Part shown: positions 1 to 9,300 of the stretch, piece by piece
Layout: each line of letters opens with the position of its first letter
Numbering within the stretch: position 1 is the stretch's first letter
NCBI GenBank assembly: GCA_035582835.1
Contig: JAYKAV010003357.1
Coordinates: 57,254 to 121,253 of the forward strand
Source: Phoebastria nigripes
Taxonomy: Eukaryota; Chordata; Aves; Procellariiformes; Diomedeidae
Length of the DNA: 64,000 bases
Direction of reading: 5' to 3'
Program-made: the position numbers and the translations under genes
The notes under the pieces: model-generated
Seen by the model: the letters and a program-made list of their open reading frames with translations, nothing else
The model's database searches: none
What the model was told of the DNA's origin: nothing

Positions 1-574
1 CCACGGGGTCACAAGTCCTGCCAGCAAACCTGCTCCAGCGTGGGCTTCTCTCTCCATGGGTCCACAGGCCCTGCCAGGAGCCTGCTCCAGCGCAGGCTTC
101 CCATGGGGTCACAGCCTCCTTTGGGTGCATCCCCCTNCTCTGGNGTGGGGTCCTCCATGGGCTGCAGGTGGATATCTGCTCCACTGTGGACCTCCATGNG
201 CTGCAGGGGGACAGCCTGCCTCACCATGGTCTTCACCATGGGCTGCAGGGGAATCTCTGCTCCGGCACCTGCAGCACCTCCTCCCCCTCCTTCTTCACTG
301 ACCTTGGTGTCCGCAGAGTTGTTTCTCTTACATATTCTCACTCCTCTCTCCTGGCTGCTGTTGCACAGCAGCTTTTTTTCCCCCTTCTTAAATATGTTAC
401 CCCAGAGGCGCTACCACTGTCTCTGGTGGGCTCGGCCTTGGCCAGCGGCGGGTCCATCTTGGAGCTGGCTGGCACTGGCTTTATTGGACATGGGGGCAGC
501 TTCTAGCGTCTTCTCACAGAAGCCACCCCTGAAGCTCCCCTGCTACCAAAACCTTCCCACACAAACCCAATACA
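1..574 (-). mobile_element. LTR-A, endogenous retroviral LTR, cut by window edge
   Basis: This GC-rich block is the reverse complement of the 5' part of the LTR at 55112-55908, and the two can be followed side by side. Its outer end (5' end of the element) is at 574, where the terminal TGTATTG reads on the minus strand, matching the start at 55112. The two copies agree from that end to about position 30 of this window. There they diverge after a shared GGAGCAG, because they carry different numbers of a decayed internal repeat built on CTGCAGCCC and GGAGCAG. The rest of the element lies left of the window, so whether it is a solo LTR or part of a provirus is unknown. Several long open frames cross it on both strands. 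They come from GC-rich repeat structure and are not genes. The family name is not known to me with certainty. Confidence 0.8.
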
Positions 575-999
575 TGTAGGTACAGAAGCCTGTCTTGTTA
601 CTGTCCTCATCCCTCACCAATTTCAATTCCATCTGAGCTTTGGCTTTTGCAATTTCATCCCTATGTGTCCAGGCAATATGTTTCTTCTGGTAGCCTATAG
701 CCTATTCCATCTTCCTTTCTGAGTTTGAGCTTAATCAGGAGTCTCCTATTCAGCTAGGCTGGGGTATTGCTTACTTCCTGCACATTGCAATGGAGTCTTG
801 TGCTTTGAAAAGCTTGTGTTTTTCCTTGAAGATCAGCTAGCTACCCNGGACCGCAGCAGTTACCTTCCCCCTGGCTCCCCCTAGGCAAGATCATCTCTTA
901 TAGTTTCCAGAACAAGCCAAAGTCTTTTTCCTACAGCCCAGAGTCATTATACAGCTGTTCACCTTCCTCACTTCCCTCATGACCTTAAACTTTACCATC

Positions 1000-1640
1000 T
1001 CATGACAGCCCAGACTGCTGTCAATCATCACATCCCTGATCAGTTCTTCTGATTCATGAGTAACAGGTCCATCAGAGTGCCTCCCCTATTCAGCTTGTCC
1101 ACCAACTCCATCAAAAATTGTCCTCAAAGCATCCCAGAAATCTCCTGGATTGCTTGCACCCTGCAGTGTTACTTTTCCAGTAAGTGTTAGGATGGCTGAA
1201 GTCACTTATGAAAACTAGGGCTTCTTCCAGTACTTTAAACAAAGTTTCACCCACTTTCTCTTGATTTGGTATCTGTAGAAGATGACCAGTATGATATCCT
1301 CCTCATTGGTCTCTGCTCTGATCCTGACACATAAACTCTTGACCATCCTTTCCATAGAAAAGTTCTATGCATTCAGAAATTTGTAACCCTCCTGTCCTCC
1401 TAGGGGGGATGAATAGGGAGATTGGAAGGGGAGATGTGGGGAACGACATCTCCTTCCTAAAGAGCCTGTACCCATCCACTGCAGTGCTCCAGTGAGCTAT
1501 CGCACCATATCTCTGTCATCCCAGTGAGGTCACAGTTCTGCATATCAGCATCTCATTCCTCCTGCTTGTTTCCCATGCTGCATGCATTCATGTACAGACA
1601 CTTGGGATGGGCCTCCAATCACACTGCTTTCTCGGGAGAA
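1000..1640 (-). pseudogene. CR1 ORF2 endonuclease domain remnant
   Basis: The minus strand at 1528-1481 reads LTGMTEIWCDSS. This corresponds to the catalytic-Glu block of LINE apurinic/apyrimidinic-type endonucleases. It continues after a frame change as AVDGYRLFRKE. Further on, near 1340-1300, it reads WVRI-like residues. Near 1215-1185 a degenerate ISDFSHP stands where the family has its G-D-F-N block, so the catalytic Asp/Asn block is partly lost. Near 1165-1130 it reads NTAGCKQSRRFL, a stretch typical of CR1 endonucleases. In the living element this enzyme nicks target DNA to prime reverse transcription. Stops and frameshifts make this copy non-functional. I am fairly sure of the family and less sure of the exact ends. 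Confidence 0.62.
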
Positions 1641-1943
1641 CTGGGAGAGCCTCCCACTTATGCTATCCCCCATCCAGTTCTCTCTATCCTTTTCCCCNCT
1701 TCTCTTCAGAATTTAGTCTCCATTCCCTAGCAAGCCTAGTTAAAAGTTGTCCTCACTAGGTTAACAAGCCTGCTGGCAAAGGGACTTTTGCAACTCTTTG
1801 TCAAATGGATCCCTTCTCTCCCCAGTCATCCTCACTCCTACCTGCAACACCAGCTGTGCAGCAAGATATTTACTCACAGGATGTGTTTGCTCCTGCTCAG
1901 GCAAGNCCTTCCTCTTGACTCTCAGGATCAAGGAGAACATCAC

Positions 1944-2465
1944 CTAGACTGTTACTACCCTTGCCATGCTCCAGGTTTCCCTTGTCAGTGTCATTGGTGC
2001 CCACATGGTTGAGCAGCAAAGGACAGTAAATTCAAGGGATGGAGAAAGTCCAGCAGTCTCTCTGCAACATCCCAGACCTGGACCCAGGCAAGCAGCAGAT
2101 CTTCTAAAACAGCGAGTCTTGGGTATTTTGATCCCCTGCAGAAGGGTGCCTCTGGTCATCATCACCCATAGCTTCCTCTTAGTGGCAGTGGTTCTGAGCC
2201 ACAGCTTGGGCTCAGATGCCTCCTGTGACAAAGTGAGCTGCTCCACAACGGAAGGCAAGCCAGGAGCTACAGGTGACTGCAAGGCAGACAGGGACAGAGA
2301 CAAGGGGCACAGCCCCACAGACCCAAACAACAAAACCAGAGCACATCTGATGAGGGTAACCAAGTTCAACCCACAGTTCAATGAAGTTTGCAGTGATAAG
2401 ACAAATCCAAGGTCAAGCCAGAAAGTGAAAGCAGAGTCAGAAAGGTACAGGAGTGGGCAAAACAT
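1944..2465 (-). pseudogene. CR1 ORF1 remnant with esterase (SGNH-type) signature
   Basis: In CR1-like LINEs, ORF1 is known to carry an esterase domain of the SGNH hydrolase type. It is thought to act on lipids or membranes during retrotransposition. Here a minus-strand segment reads LLNHVGTNDT at roughly 2020-1990. This contains the G-T-N-D block that supplies the conserved Asn of SGNH enzymes. Upstream on the same strand, a stretch in another frame (RGTLLQG near 2160-2140) is placed where the nucleophile GDS(L/I) block is expected, but the serine motif is not preserved. The longest open frame is 173 codons but switches out of the esterase frame at the GTND block, so at least one frameshift is present. 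No start codon or promoter can be assigned. The call rests on motif order and on the endonuclease remnant directly downstream. Confidence 0.55.
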
Positions 2466-2480
2466 GTAGCTCAGGCAAGG

Positions 2481-4227
2481 ACTAAGGGCAAAGGCCTGAG
2501 CTTAATGGCATCCCCCAGACCAAAAGGCAGAGTACATGTGTCAAGGATACAGATGAGGCTGGCGAGGGCAATTATAGCCTGTTGTTACACTCAGGGCCCT
2601 GACAAGACGCCAGAGTGACATTTTAGTTTTCAAAATCCCAAATATTATATGAATTTCATGCCAATGGAAAGTTTTTGAAATGAAGTCCTGGAGACAGGAT
2701 TCCTCTGCCCACAAAAAGAAAACCTCAAAATATAGCAATTTCTGCTGCCAGAACAGTGTCAAAATTCTGATCATAACTGGCAGGTGTGATTTATGACCCC
2801 CTCTTTTTCTTCTCCCCTTTCTTCCTCCTGAAAATGTGAATTTACATTGAAACCCTTCTCTGTTTCTCCTCAGAGTGCTGACTGGAGCCCATTTTCTTAT
2901 CTACAGGTCTACAATGGCAAACTGATTTTACATAGGCTATCACACAGTCATCTAAAATACTGAAATTGTTGAAAACAAGTGCCAGCTAGTGTCAACCCGT
3001 GCTGGGTTTCAGCTGATGGTAAAGAGATTAAAATCATCATAGACTACAGTTTCTGTATCTCTCCTTTTACAGAGAGGTACCCACCAACTCATGATGCAGT
3101 GGTAGGTGACTCTGCAAAGGCGGCTAGAATAATCCAGGAGTCGTGTCTAACGCAAAGTTAATCAGCCATCATTTCCCTTTCTTGCTGTCTGGGAAAGTAC
3201 AAGCTTTGTAAACAGCCCTGATTTCACCTCATTGAAGATTTCCCCATGTCAGACAATCAGACAAACTGTTATAACCATCCTGTACACTACCTTGCAGAAG
3301 CTGGTTTAAAGCTGCCAGACGCGTTAGCCAATACGTAGACTTCCTACATCCAGGAAGTCTCTCGCTGGTTTTCTTGAATCAGTATCAGCAATGACAGCAT
3401 GTCATAGTCTGACAGCGACCTCATTCTCAGTCATTAACCAAAAGAAGATTTGTTTCTTAATGTATTTGCAGGAATTTGATGGAATTACATATTTAAGCAA
3501 AATTATTTCAATAATATAACTATATATTGTAATAGCAAACTAAAGAAATACCATACCATAACTAAAAGANCATGTGCTGCTTTAACAGCATGCTTAAAAG
3601 CCATAGCATGGAGATGGCTTTAAGACCACCCTTTTTTTTGTTACCAACACAATAAGCAAGGCAAAAGTTACTTTTAGGCAATCATGTCTGTAGATTTAGA
3701 GCATATCCCTCTATGACATGCTTTTCCCCAAGTCTTAAAGTACAGATAAAGTTTCAAAGAACAAGCATTTCACACAGGTATTAAGTGTCAATCAAAGACC
3801 CAAATCAACACATTAAGCTTATTATTTGAACTATAGATCTACCAAGGCTACTGTTGATCTGTGAGGATAACTTCAGGTGACAGAATTCTGCTAAGAGTCT
3901 TGTAGTACAAAAATTGCTTTGCTCCTCAGCCAAGTAAGTTAAAGAAGAAATAAAGCCTTTCTCACTCACCCTAAGGTANAGAATAATCATTTCCCATGAA
4001 GGATTCATAGTGCCTCTAGTAATTCTTCAATCATCTAAGAGAAATCCAATAGAGGAAAAGGTCTTTTGAAGGAAAATTCAAAGATCAGAAGTTACATTAT
4101 TTCAATCACCAAACTTATTAAATGAGAGGAGGTAAAACCTTTCCTAATCACACTTGGTTTTTTGTAAACATTATAATAAAAACGTGAAGACCTTTTTCTC
4201 AGATGCTGCTACCCAAAAAGAAATAGT
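2481..4227. other. Unique non-coding DNA
   Basis: AT-rich sequence without a recognisable repeat, RNA gene or supported coding frame. The open frames present are short and match nothing I know. Ambiguous bases lie at 3570 and 3979. Confidence 0.6.
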
Positions 4228-4317
4228 TAATCATAGAATCATAGAACCATGGAACTGTTTAGGTTGGAAAAGACCTTTAAAATCATCAAGTCCAACCTAG
4301 CACTGCCAAGTCCGCCA

Positions 4318-5011
4318 CTAAACCATGTCCCTAAGCACCACATCTACACGTCTTTTAAATACCTCCAGGGATGGTGACTCAACCACTTCCCTGGGCAGCC
4401 TGTTGCAGTGCTTGACAACCCTTTCGGTGAAGAAATTTTTCCTGATATCCAATCTAAACCTCCCCTGGTGCAACATGANGCCATTTCCTCTCGTCCTATC
4501 ACTTGCTACTTGGGAGAAAGAGACCAACACCCACCTCACTACAACCTCCTTTCAGGTAGTTGTAGACTGTGATAAGGTCTCCCCTGAGCCTCCTTTTCTC
4601 CAGGCTAAACAGTCCCAGTTCCCTCAGCTGCTCCTCATAAGACTTGTTCTCTAGACCCTTCACCAGCTTCATTGTTCTTCTTTGGACACACTCCAGCACC
4701 TCAATGTCTTTCTTGTAGTGAAGGCCCAAAACTGAACACAGTATTCGAGGTGGGGCCTCACCAGTGCCGAGTACAGGGGGACAATCACTTCCCTACTCCT
4801 GCTGGCCATGCTATTTCTGATACAAGCCAGATTGGCCTTCTTGGCCACCTGGGCACGCTGCTGGCTCATATTCAGCCAGCTGTCGACCAATATCCCCAGG
4901 TCCTCTTCCGACAGGCAGCTTTCCAGCCACTCTTCCCCAAGTCTCTAGCATTGCATGGGGTTGTGACCCAAGTGCAGGACCTGGCCCTTGGCCTTGTTGA
5001 ACCTCATACAA
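4318..5011 (-). pseudogene. CR1 ORF2 C-terminal remnant in several frames
   Basis: After the reverse-transcriptase block, minus-strand frames carry the CR1 C-terminal region in pieces. Around 4890-4669 it reads [19 protein letters not shown] and [17 protein letters not shown]. Around 4729-4540 it reads [20 protein letters not shown] and [19 protein letters not shown]. Around 4440-4320 it reads [20 protein letters not shown] and [12 protein letters not shown]. These are the standard conserved stretches before the CR1 stop codon. They lie in overlapping but different frames, so at least two frameshifts separate them. The remnant has no function as protein. Its value is in dating and classifying the insertion. 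Confidence 0.88.
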
Positions 5012-5049
5012 TTGGCCTCAGTCCATCGATCCAGCCTGTCCAGATCCCT

Positions 5050-5493
5050 CTACAGAGCCTTCCTACTCTCGAGCAGATCAACACTCCTGCCCAACTTGGT
5101 GTCATCTGCAAACTTACTGAGGGTGCGCTCAATCCCCTCATCCAGATCATTGATAAAGTTATTAAANAGAACTGGCCCCAATACTGAGCCCTNGGGAACA
5201 CCACTTGTGACCGGCCACCAACTGGATTTAACTCTGTTCACCACAACTCTTTGGGCCCAGCTGTCCAGCCAGTTTTTTACCCAGTGAAGAGTACGCCCAT
5301 CCAAGCCATGAGCAGCCAGTTTCTCCAGGAGAATGCTGTGGGAAACAGTGTCAAAGGCTTTACTGAAGTCCAGGTAGACCACATCCANAGCCTTTCCCTC
5401 ATCCACTAGGTGGGTCACCTGGTCATAGAAGGAGATCAGGTTAGTCAAGCAGGACCTGCCTTTCATAAATCCGAACTGACTGGGCCTGATCAC
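5050..5493 (-). pseudogene. CR1 ORF2 reverse-transcriptase domain fragment
   Basis: A 147-codon open stretch reads as the palm region of a LINE reverse transcriptase. Residues 40-47 read YLDFSKAF, with the first catalytic Asp at residue 42. Residues 97-110 read SGVPxGSVLGPVxF, the block before the active site. Residues 128-133 read FADDTK, the catalytic Asp-Asp motif. The N-terminal part of the protein (endonuclease, fingers) is absent because the element is 5'-truncated at about 5495. The frame closes soon after FADD, and the protein continues in other frames towards 4318, so frameshifts kill it. The enzyme would copy LINE RNA at the target site. The methionine at its start is internal and is not a true initiation site. 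Three unknown residues come from ambiguous bases. Confidence 0.88.
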
Positions 5494-5495
5494 TA

Positions 5496-5770
5496 AGTCC
5501 CTCCATTAAGGAGAAGATAACAAAATCGAAATTTTTTCAGCTTTTCTGAAGAGAAAAACTATGCACTGAACTAAAACTGAAAGAGTCAAAACTATTCGGC
5601 CTGATCATTATTTGCTCTGTCTTTAGTATAATGAGGAACTGCAACCCACCTGTGATTGCCAGTTGTCACCCTTGATGCAGTCCCCATAGAAGGTATCACA
5701 GAAATACAAATACGCATGTTTGCCCATTTCCTTTCTTATTACATGGACAGACTTGAGTCCTGTTGATCCG
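5496..5770. other. Unique spacer between CR1 and LTR-B
   Basis: AT-rich sequence with no recognisable feature. Confidence 0.6.
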
Positions 5771-6024
5771 TGTCCTGGTTTCAGCTGGGATAGAGTTAAT
5801 TTTCTTCCTAGTAGTTGGTATAGTGCTATGTTTTGGATTTAGTATGAGAATAATGTTGATAACACACTGATGTTTTTAGTTGTTGCTAAGTAGTCTACTA
5901 GTCAAGGCCTTTTCAGCTTCCCATGCTCTGCCAGGTGCACAAGAAGCTGGGAGGGAGCATAGTCAGGACAGNTNGCCCAACTGGCCAATGGGGTATTCCA
6001 TACCGTATCATGTCATGCTCAGCA

Positions 6025-6030
6025 TATAAA
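6025..6030 (+). promoter_or_regulatory. TATA box of LTR-B (subtype 1)
   Basis: TATAAA lies about 35-40 bp after a CCAAT box and about 180 bp before the ATTAAA signal, the normal order in a retroviral U3/R. The same box is at 55965-55970 in the mosaic LTR. Confidence 0.6.
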
Positions 6031-6211
6031 GCTGGGGGAAGAAGAAGGAAGGGGGGGACGTTCGGAGTGATGGCGTTTGTCTTCCCAAGTAACCGTTACG
6101 CGTGATGGAGCCCTGCTTTCCTGGAGATGGCTGAACACCTGCCTGCCGATGGGAAGTAGTGAATGAATTCCTTGTTTTGCTTTGCTTACGTGCGCAGCTT
6201 TTGCTTTGCCT

Positions 6212-6217
6212 ATTAAA
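6212..6217 (+). promoter_or_regulatory. ATTAAA polyadenylation signal of LTR-B
   Basis: The hexamer sits in the shared stretch TATTAAACTG. It recurs at 56152-56157 and 60574-60579 in the other LTR-B copies, so it is a conserved part of the LTR. Confidence 0.55.
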
Positions 6218-6343
6218 CTGTCTTTATCTCAACCCATGAGTTTTCTCACTTTTACCCTTCCAATTCTCTCCCCCATCCCACCGCGGGGGAGTGAGCAAGC
6301 GGCTGTGTGGTGCTTAGTTGCTGGCTGGGGTTAAACCACAACA

Positions 6344-9300
6344 GCAAGAATGTTGCATTTTAGGCTACATGTATGGCTGCCATGATCTTAAACCCAGCCA
6401 CAATTAAAGAGATTTTCAGAGTAAATGAGTAAACATTCTTAGAGTAAATGACAATCCAAAACTGGATTTACACACAGAAGAGCCCTTCCTGGTGAAGGCA
6501 AATAGATGATACTGCAGGTGATATTGAAGGGAGCAAACAGTTGAGGTTGGTGGTGGGGATATTACAAAAGCAGTTATCTTTTCTTAAGAAGTAATCAGTA
6601 TACTCATTTGTGCCATATTACTATAGAATGTAATACCTTTAGCAGTTCTTATTACAAGGGCTATGGCAACACAACAGCAAATACTGTTAAGACACAAAGT
6701 GGACATTCAAGAAGGATCTTTATTGAACTAAAATTGGCACTGAAAAACTAATGTTTTTGATTACTGCAGAGCAAAATAAAATATATACATGACAGAAATT
6801 ACCTAAAGAATTCAAGCCCACTCTTTAGCAAGTGATTATGCCATAACAACACTTGAAATGGATCCATCCAGATGGGTGATCCTCATTAAGACTGGAACTA
6901 ACCCCATTTTATAGGATCAATATAAGACCAGATAAATTTTGCAAGTGTTTAATAGCATTTAAGTGGTCTACAAGACCTTGTATTAGCTCATTTTATGAAC
7001 AGAAAATTCATTTCTTATCTTTCAGAACAAGTAAGCCTCCAGCATATCCAAAAATAGAACCTGGTTTTCTACCTGTTTTTTCCAAANGTTGCCTCACTGA
7101 TCACCAAGGCAATAAATTATACCAATAACTTGTATCAAATCTCAAAAACTATGGCAAAAAAAAAAAACAAACCAGCAACATTTCTCAGTGTTTTTCATTC
7201 AATATTAACTTCTGGAGACTTCAGTCACTAATGGATTCAGATCTATCTAATTTCATTTTTTAAATTAATAGTACCAAGGTCACCTATCAGTACTACCTGA
7301 AACTAGAACATTTCCTTTTTAACAACCGTACACTGTATATGATTCAGTGTGTTAAAGAAATTACTCTTTTGTCAATTATTAACTTACCTGTTCTGTGGCA
7401 TATGTTATCATCTGGCACAGATCTAATTTTTCCGTTAATATTTCATTTCCTTTGAGATCTGTTCATTTCAGTTTGTTCTACAAGAAACTGAGTTAAAATG
7501 CAAGAGTTTGAAATGTCATAGGAAGGTATAAATGCATGAACCACAGTTTGTGCACAGTTGCTATTACAGTTGCTTTCAGCATGAATTAAAGGTATTTTTA
7601 TCTTCAAACTCCAAAGGAAAAACAGGAAAAACAATTCTTACCATTTAAGTAGTCATGCAGAGTATTTAGATTTTTTTCCACACCTCGAGTTTGACTTTGA
7701 TATATAAAATCAGAGAATTCCATTTGTTCCTACATCCATTTCAGCAACAACAATTTGGGCACTGAAATATTTTGAGAATTATTTTTCTGGGACTGTTTAG
7801 CAAATCATTGCTTATGGACTTTGCAAGAGCTTCTCAGTTAAATAAACTACAAAAAAATTGTCTACACAGTAATGGAACAATAAACTAAGTAAAATGTTCC
7901 CAAAAGAACCAAGCATAATGTAAAATATTAAATAAACATTGCATTAGAAACTTAGTTATTGAAGTGTATTTTGGCTCTTATTGATCTGTGTTTTCCTTTT
8001 ATGTCTTTTAGAAATGCTGGAACAGTTTGAATCACTTTGTTTTCAAGGTCAAGCTCAGATAAAGTGTGAACCCTCCCTAAGAGGGAGGGTTGTGATATGT
8101 GCTTAGTTGTTTCAGAAAGCTACCAGCATCTGAGTTTCCTTCTTCAATTTACACATTGCCATGTGGCCTTATTTCTTTGGGATGACATTACAACTATTCA
8201 TGTTTGCAAAATCACAGATTTCTCATAAAATCTTTTGATATTTACCTGCTAAATGGCATTTCTGAAATTCAACCTGTTTAGTAGAAATTACTCTGAAAGA
8301 TGTATTGAGCTAAATAAAGCACTTTTTGCCTAGTCCTACTGATCTTTTTTCCTAGGAAGTACATCATAATTGGCCATATAGCATCACTCTGACAGGAAAA
8401 TTTTAAAAGCTATGTGATGCAGCAACAGAGCAAGGTAGAGAAGGAAGAGGATATGCTCCTTATTTTTCCAGGTTCCATCACAATATTCATAGCAACCACA
8501 GCATGACTGCTGATTCCACAGACGTTTGAGAAAAGAACATAAACAGAGGGAGTGCAGAAGACGTTATGCATTGAACTGTCCTATTATTNACTAGTTCAAA
8601 TTAGATGTTTGGATGGTTACAGCCACACAGTGTATACAGCTAGTGCTGCTTCATAAGGGCTTCCAATGGGAAGTGATTAGAAGTTGTGTCAAATGTAACT
8701 GTCCTCAGAGTTATCACAGGAAGAAATAGAACAATGCCAGGAAGAACACCAAGAAATTCTTATCAATTACCTTCCACCTTTGATATGGCATTCTATGTGC
8801 TCTCATACAGGTATAAAAATCAAAATTAACGATCTCTGGCTGAAACAAATTATCAATTAATTAGGTAATTCAACAACTCCCTTTGCCAAGAGAAAAGCAA
8901 AAATTATATCACCACATTTACCTCTGTCCCTCTATCTCCTAAAAATACTTTGTCCTCATGTGAGCCTGAAAACATCACATGAACCATCATGGCAGAAAGG
9001 CTCAAACCAGAAGGCATATGTGTAAATGTGGAACAGTGCATTGGTCAAAATCTCATTTCTGTTCTGAGATAATAAATATTAAAGTATATTGCTTAAGTAT
9101 TTTCATTTTCTCATCCTAACTGCTCCTGAATACCCAGTCTTTCTACCACTTCAAAATTAAGAAGGCTTGTAGTATACACTATCCTTTTAGTTCTTATAAT
9201 CAGGTGTTTTAAAATTAACTAAGCTGATAGTTTAAGATTCATGATCCAAGTTTCAATAAAGCTCAACAGCTTTAGCTCTATTAGCCTGCATGTATCTCTG

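Larger units (their letters stand above)
575..2480 (-). mobile_element. Old CR1-family LINE fragment (ORF1 end to ORF2 endonuclease/linker)
   Basis: Reading down the minus strand gives the order expected of a CR1 element. First comes an ORF1 region with an esterase-like GTND motif near 2010-1990, then the N-terminal part of the ORF2 apurinic-type endonuclease near 1620-1000, then the linker towards reverse transcriptase, which runs into the LTR-A boundary at 574/575. Frames are broken many times, so the copy is old and inactive. The reverse-transcriptase part and 3' end are not in the window. The LTR-A may have inserted into the element, with the rest of the LINE beyond the left edge. Ambiguous bases lie at 847, 1698 and 1906. 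The right boundary near 2480 is approximate. Confidence 0.72.
4228..5495 (-). mobile_element. CR1 LINE, 5'-truncated, minus strand
   Basis: The right-to-left reading gives the C-terminal half of CR1 ORF2 followed by the 3' untranslated end. The 3' terminus lies at about 4228-4245, where two overlapping copies of an AATCATAG-type octamer appear, the usual CR1 tail in reverse complement. The element breaks off at about 5495, a typical 5' truncation, inside the reverse-transcriptase domain. CR1 elements usually make no clean target duplication, and none was found. The copy is clearly younger than those at 575 and 12163, because long coding stretches and catalytic motifs are still legible. Ambiguous bases at 4479, 5167, 5193 and 5388 all fall inside it. 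Confidence 0.93.
5771..6343 (+). mobile_element. Solo LTR, type B subtype 1 (endogenous retrovirus)
   Basis: The 573-bp element starts TGTCCTGG at 5771 and ends CCACAACA at 6343, giving the TG...CA ends of an LTR. Its 5' half matches the LTR at 60102, and its 3' half matches 55921-56284. Going 5' to 3' it shows a CCAAT box inside GGCCAATGG near 5982-5990, a TATA box at 6025-6030, and an ATTAAA polyadenylation signal at 6212-6217 followed by a T-rich stretch. No retroviral genes, primer-binding site or second LTR adjoin it, so it is a solo LTR left by recombination. Flanking pentamers (ATCCG left, GCAAG right) do not match, so the target duplication is lost or the copy is rearranged. Ambiguous bases lie at 5972 and 5974. 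Confidence 0.88.

Noticed and set aside
40..579. 179-codon plus-strand and 110-codon minus-strand frames at the left edge
   Set aside because: Same LTR-A repeat structure as at 55180-55918. Two frames run in both directions through the same bases.
4325..5187. Plus-strand open frames of 109 and 171 codons
   Set aside because: They are antisense shadows of the minus-strand CR1 ORF2 remnant.
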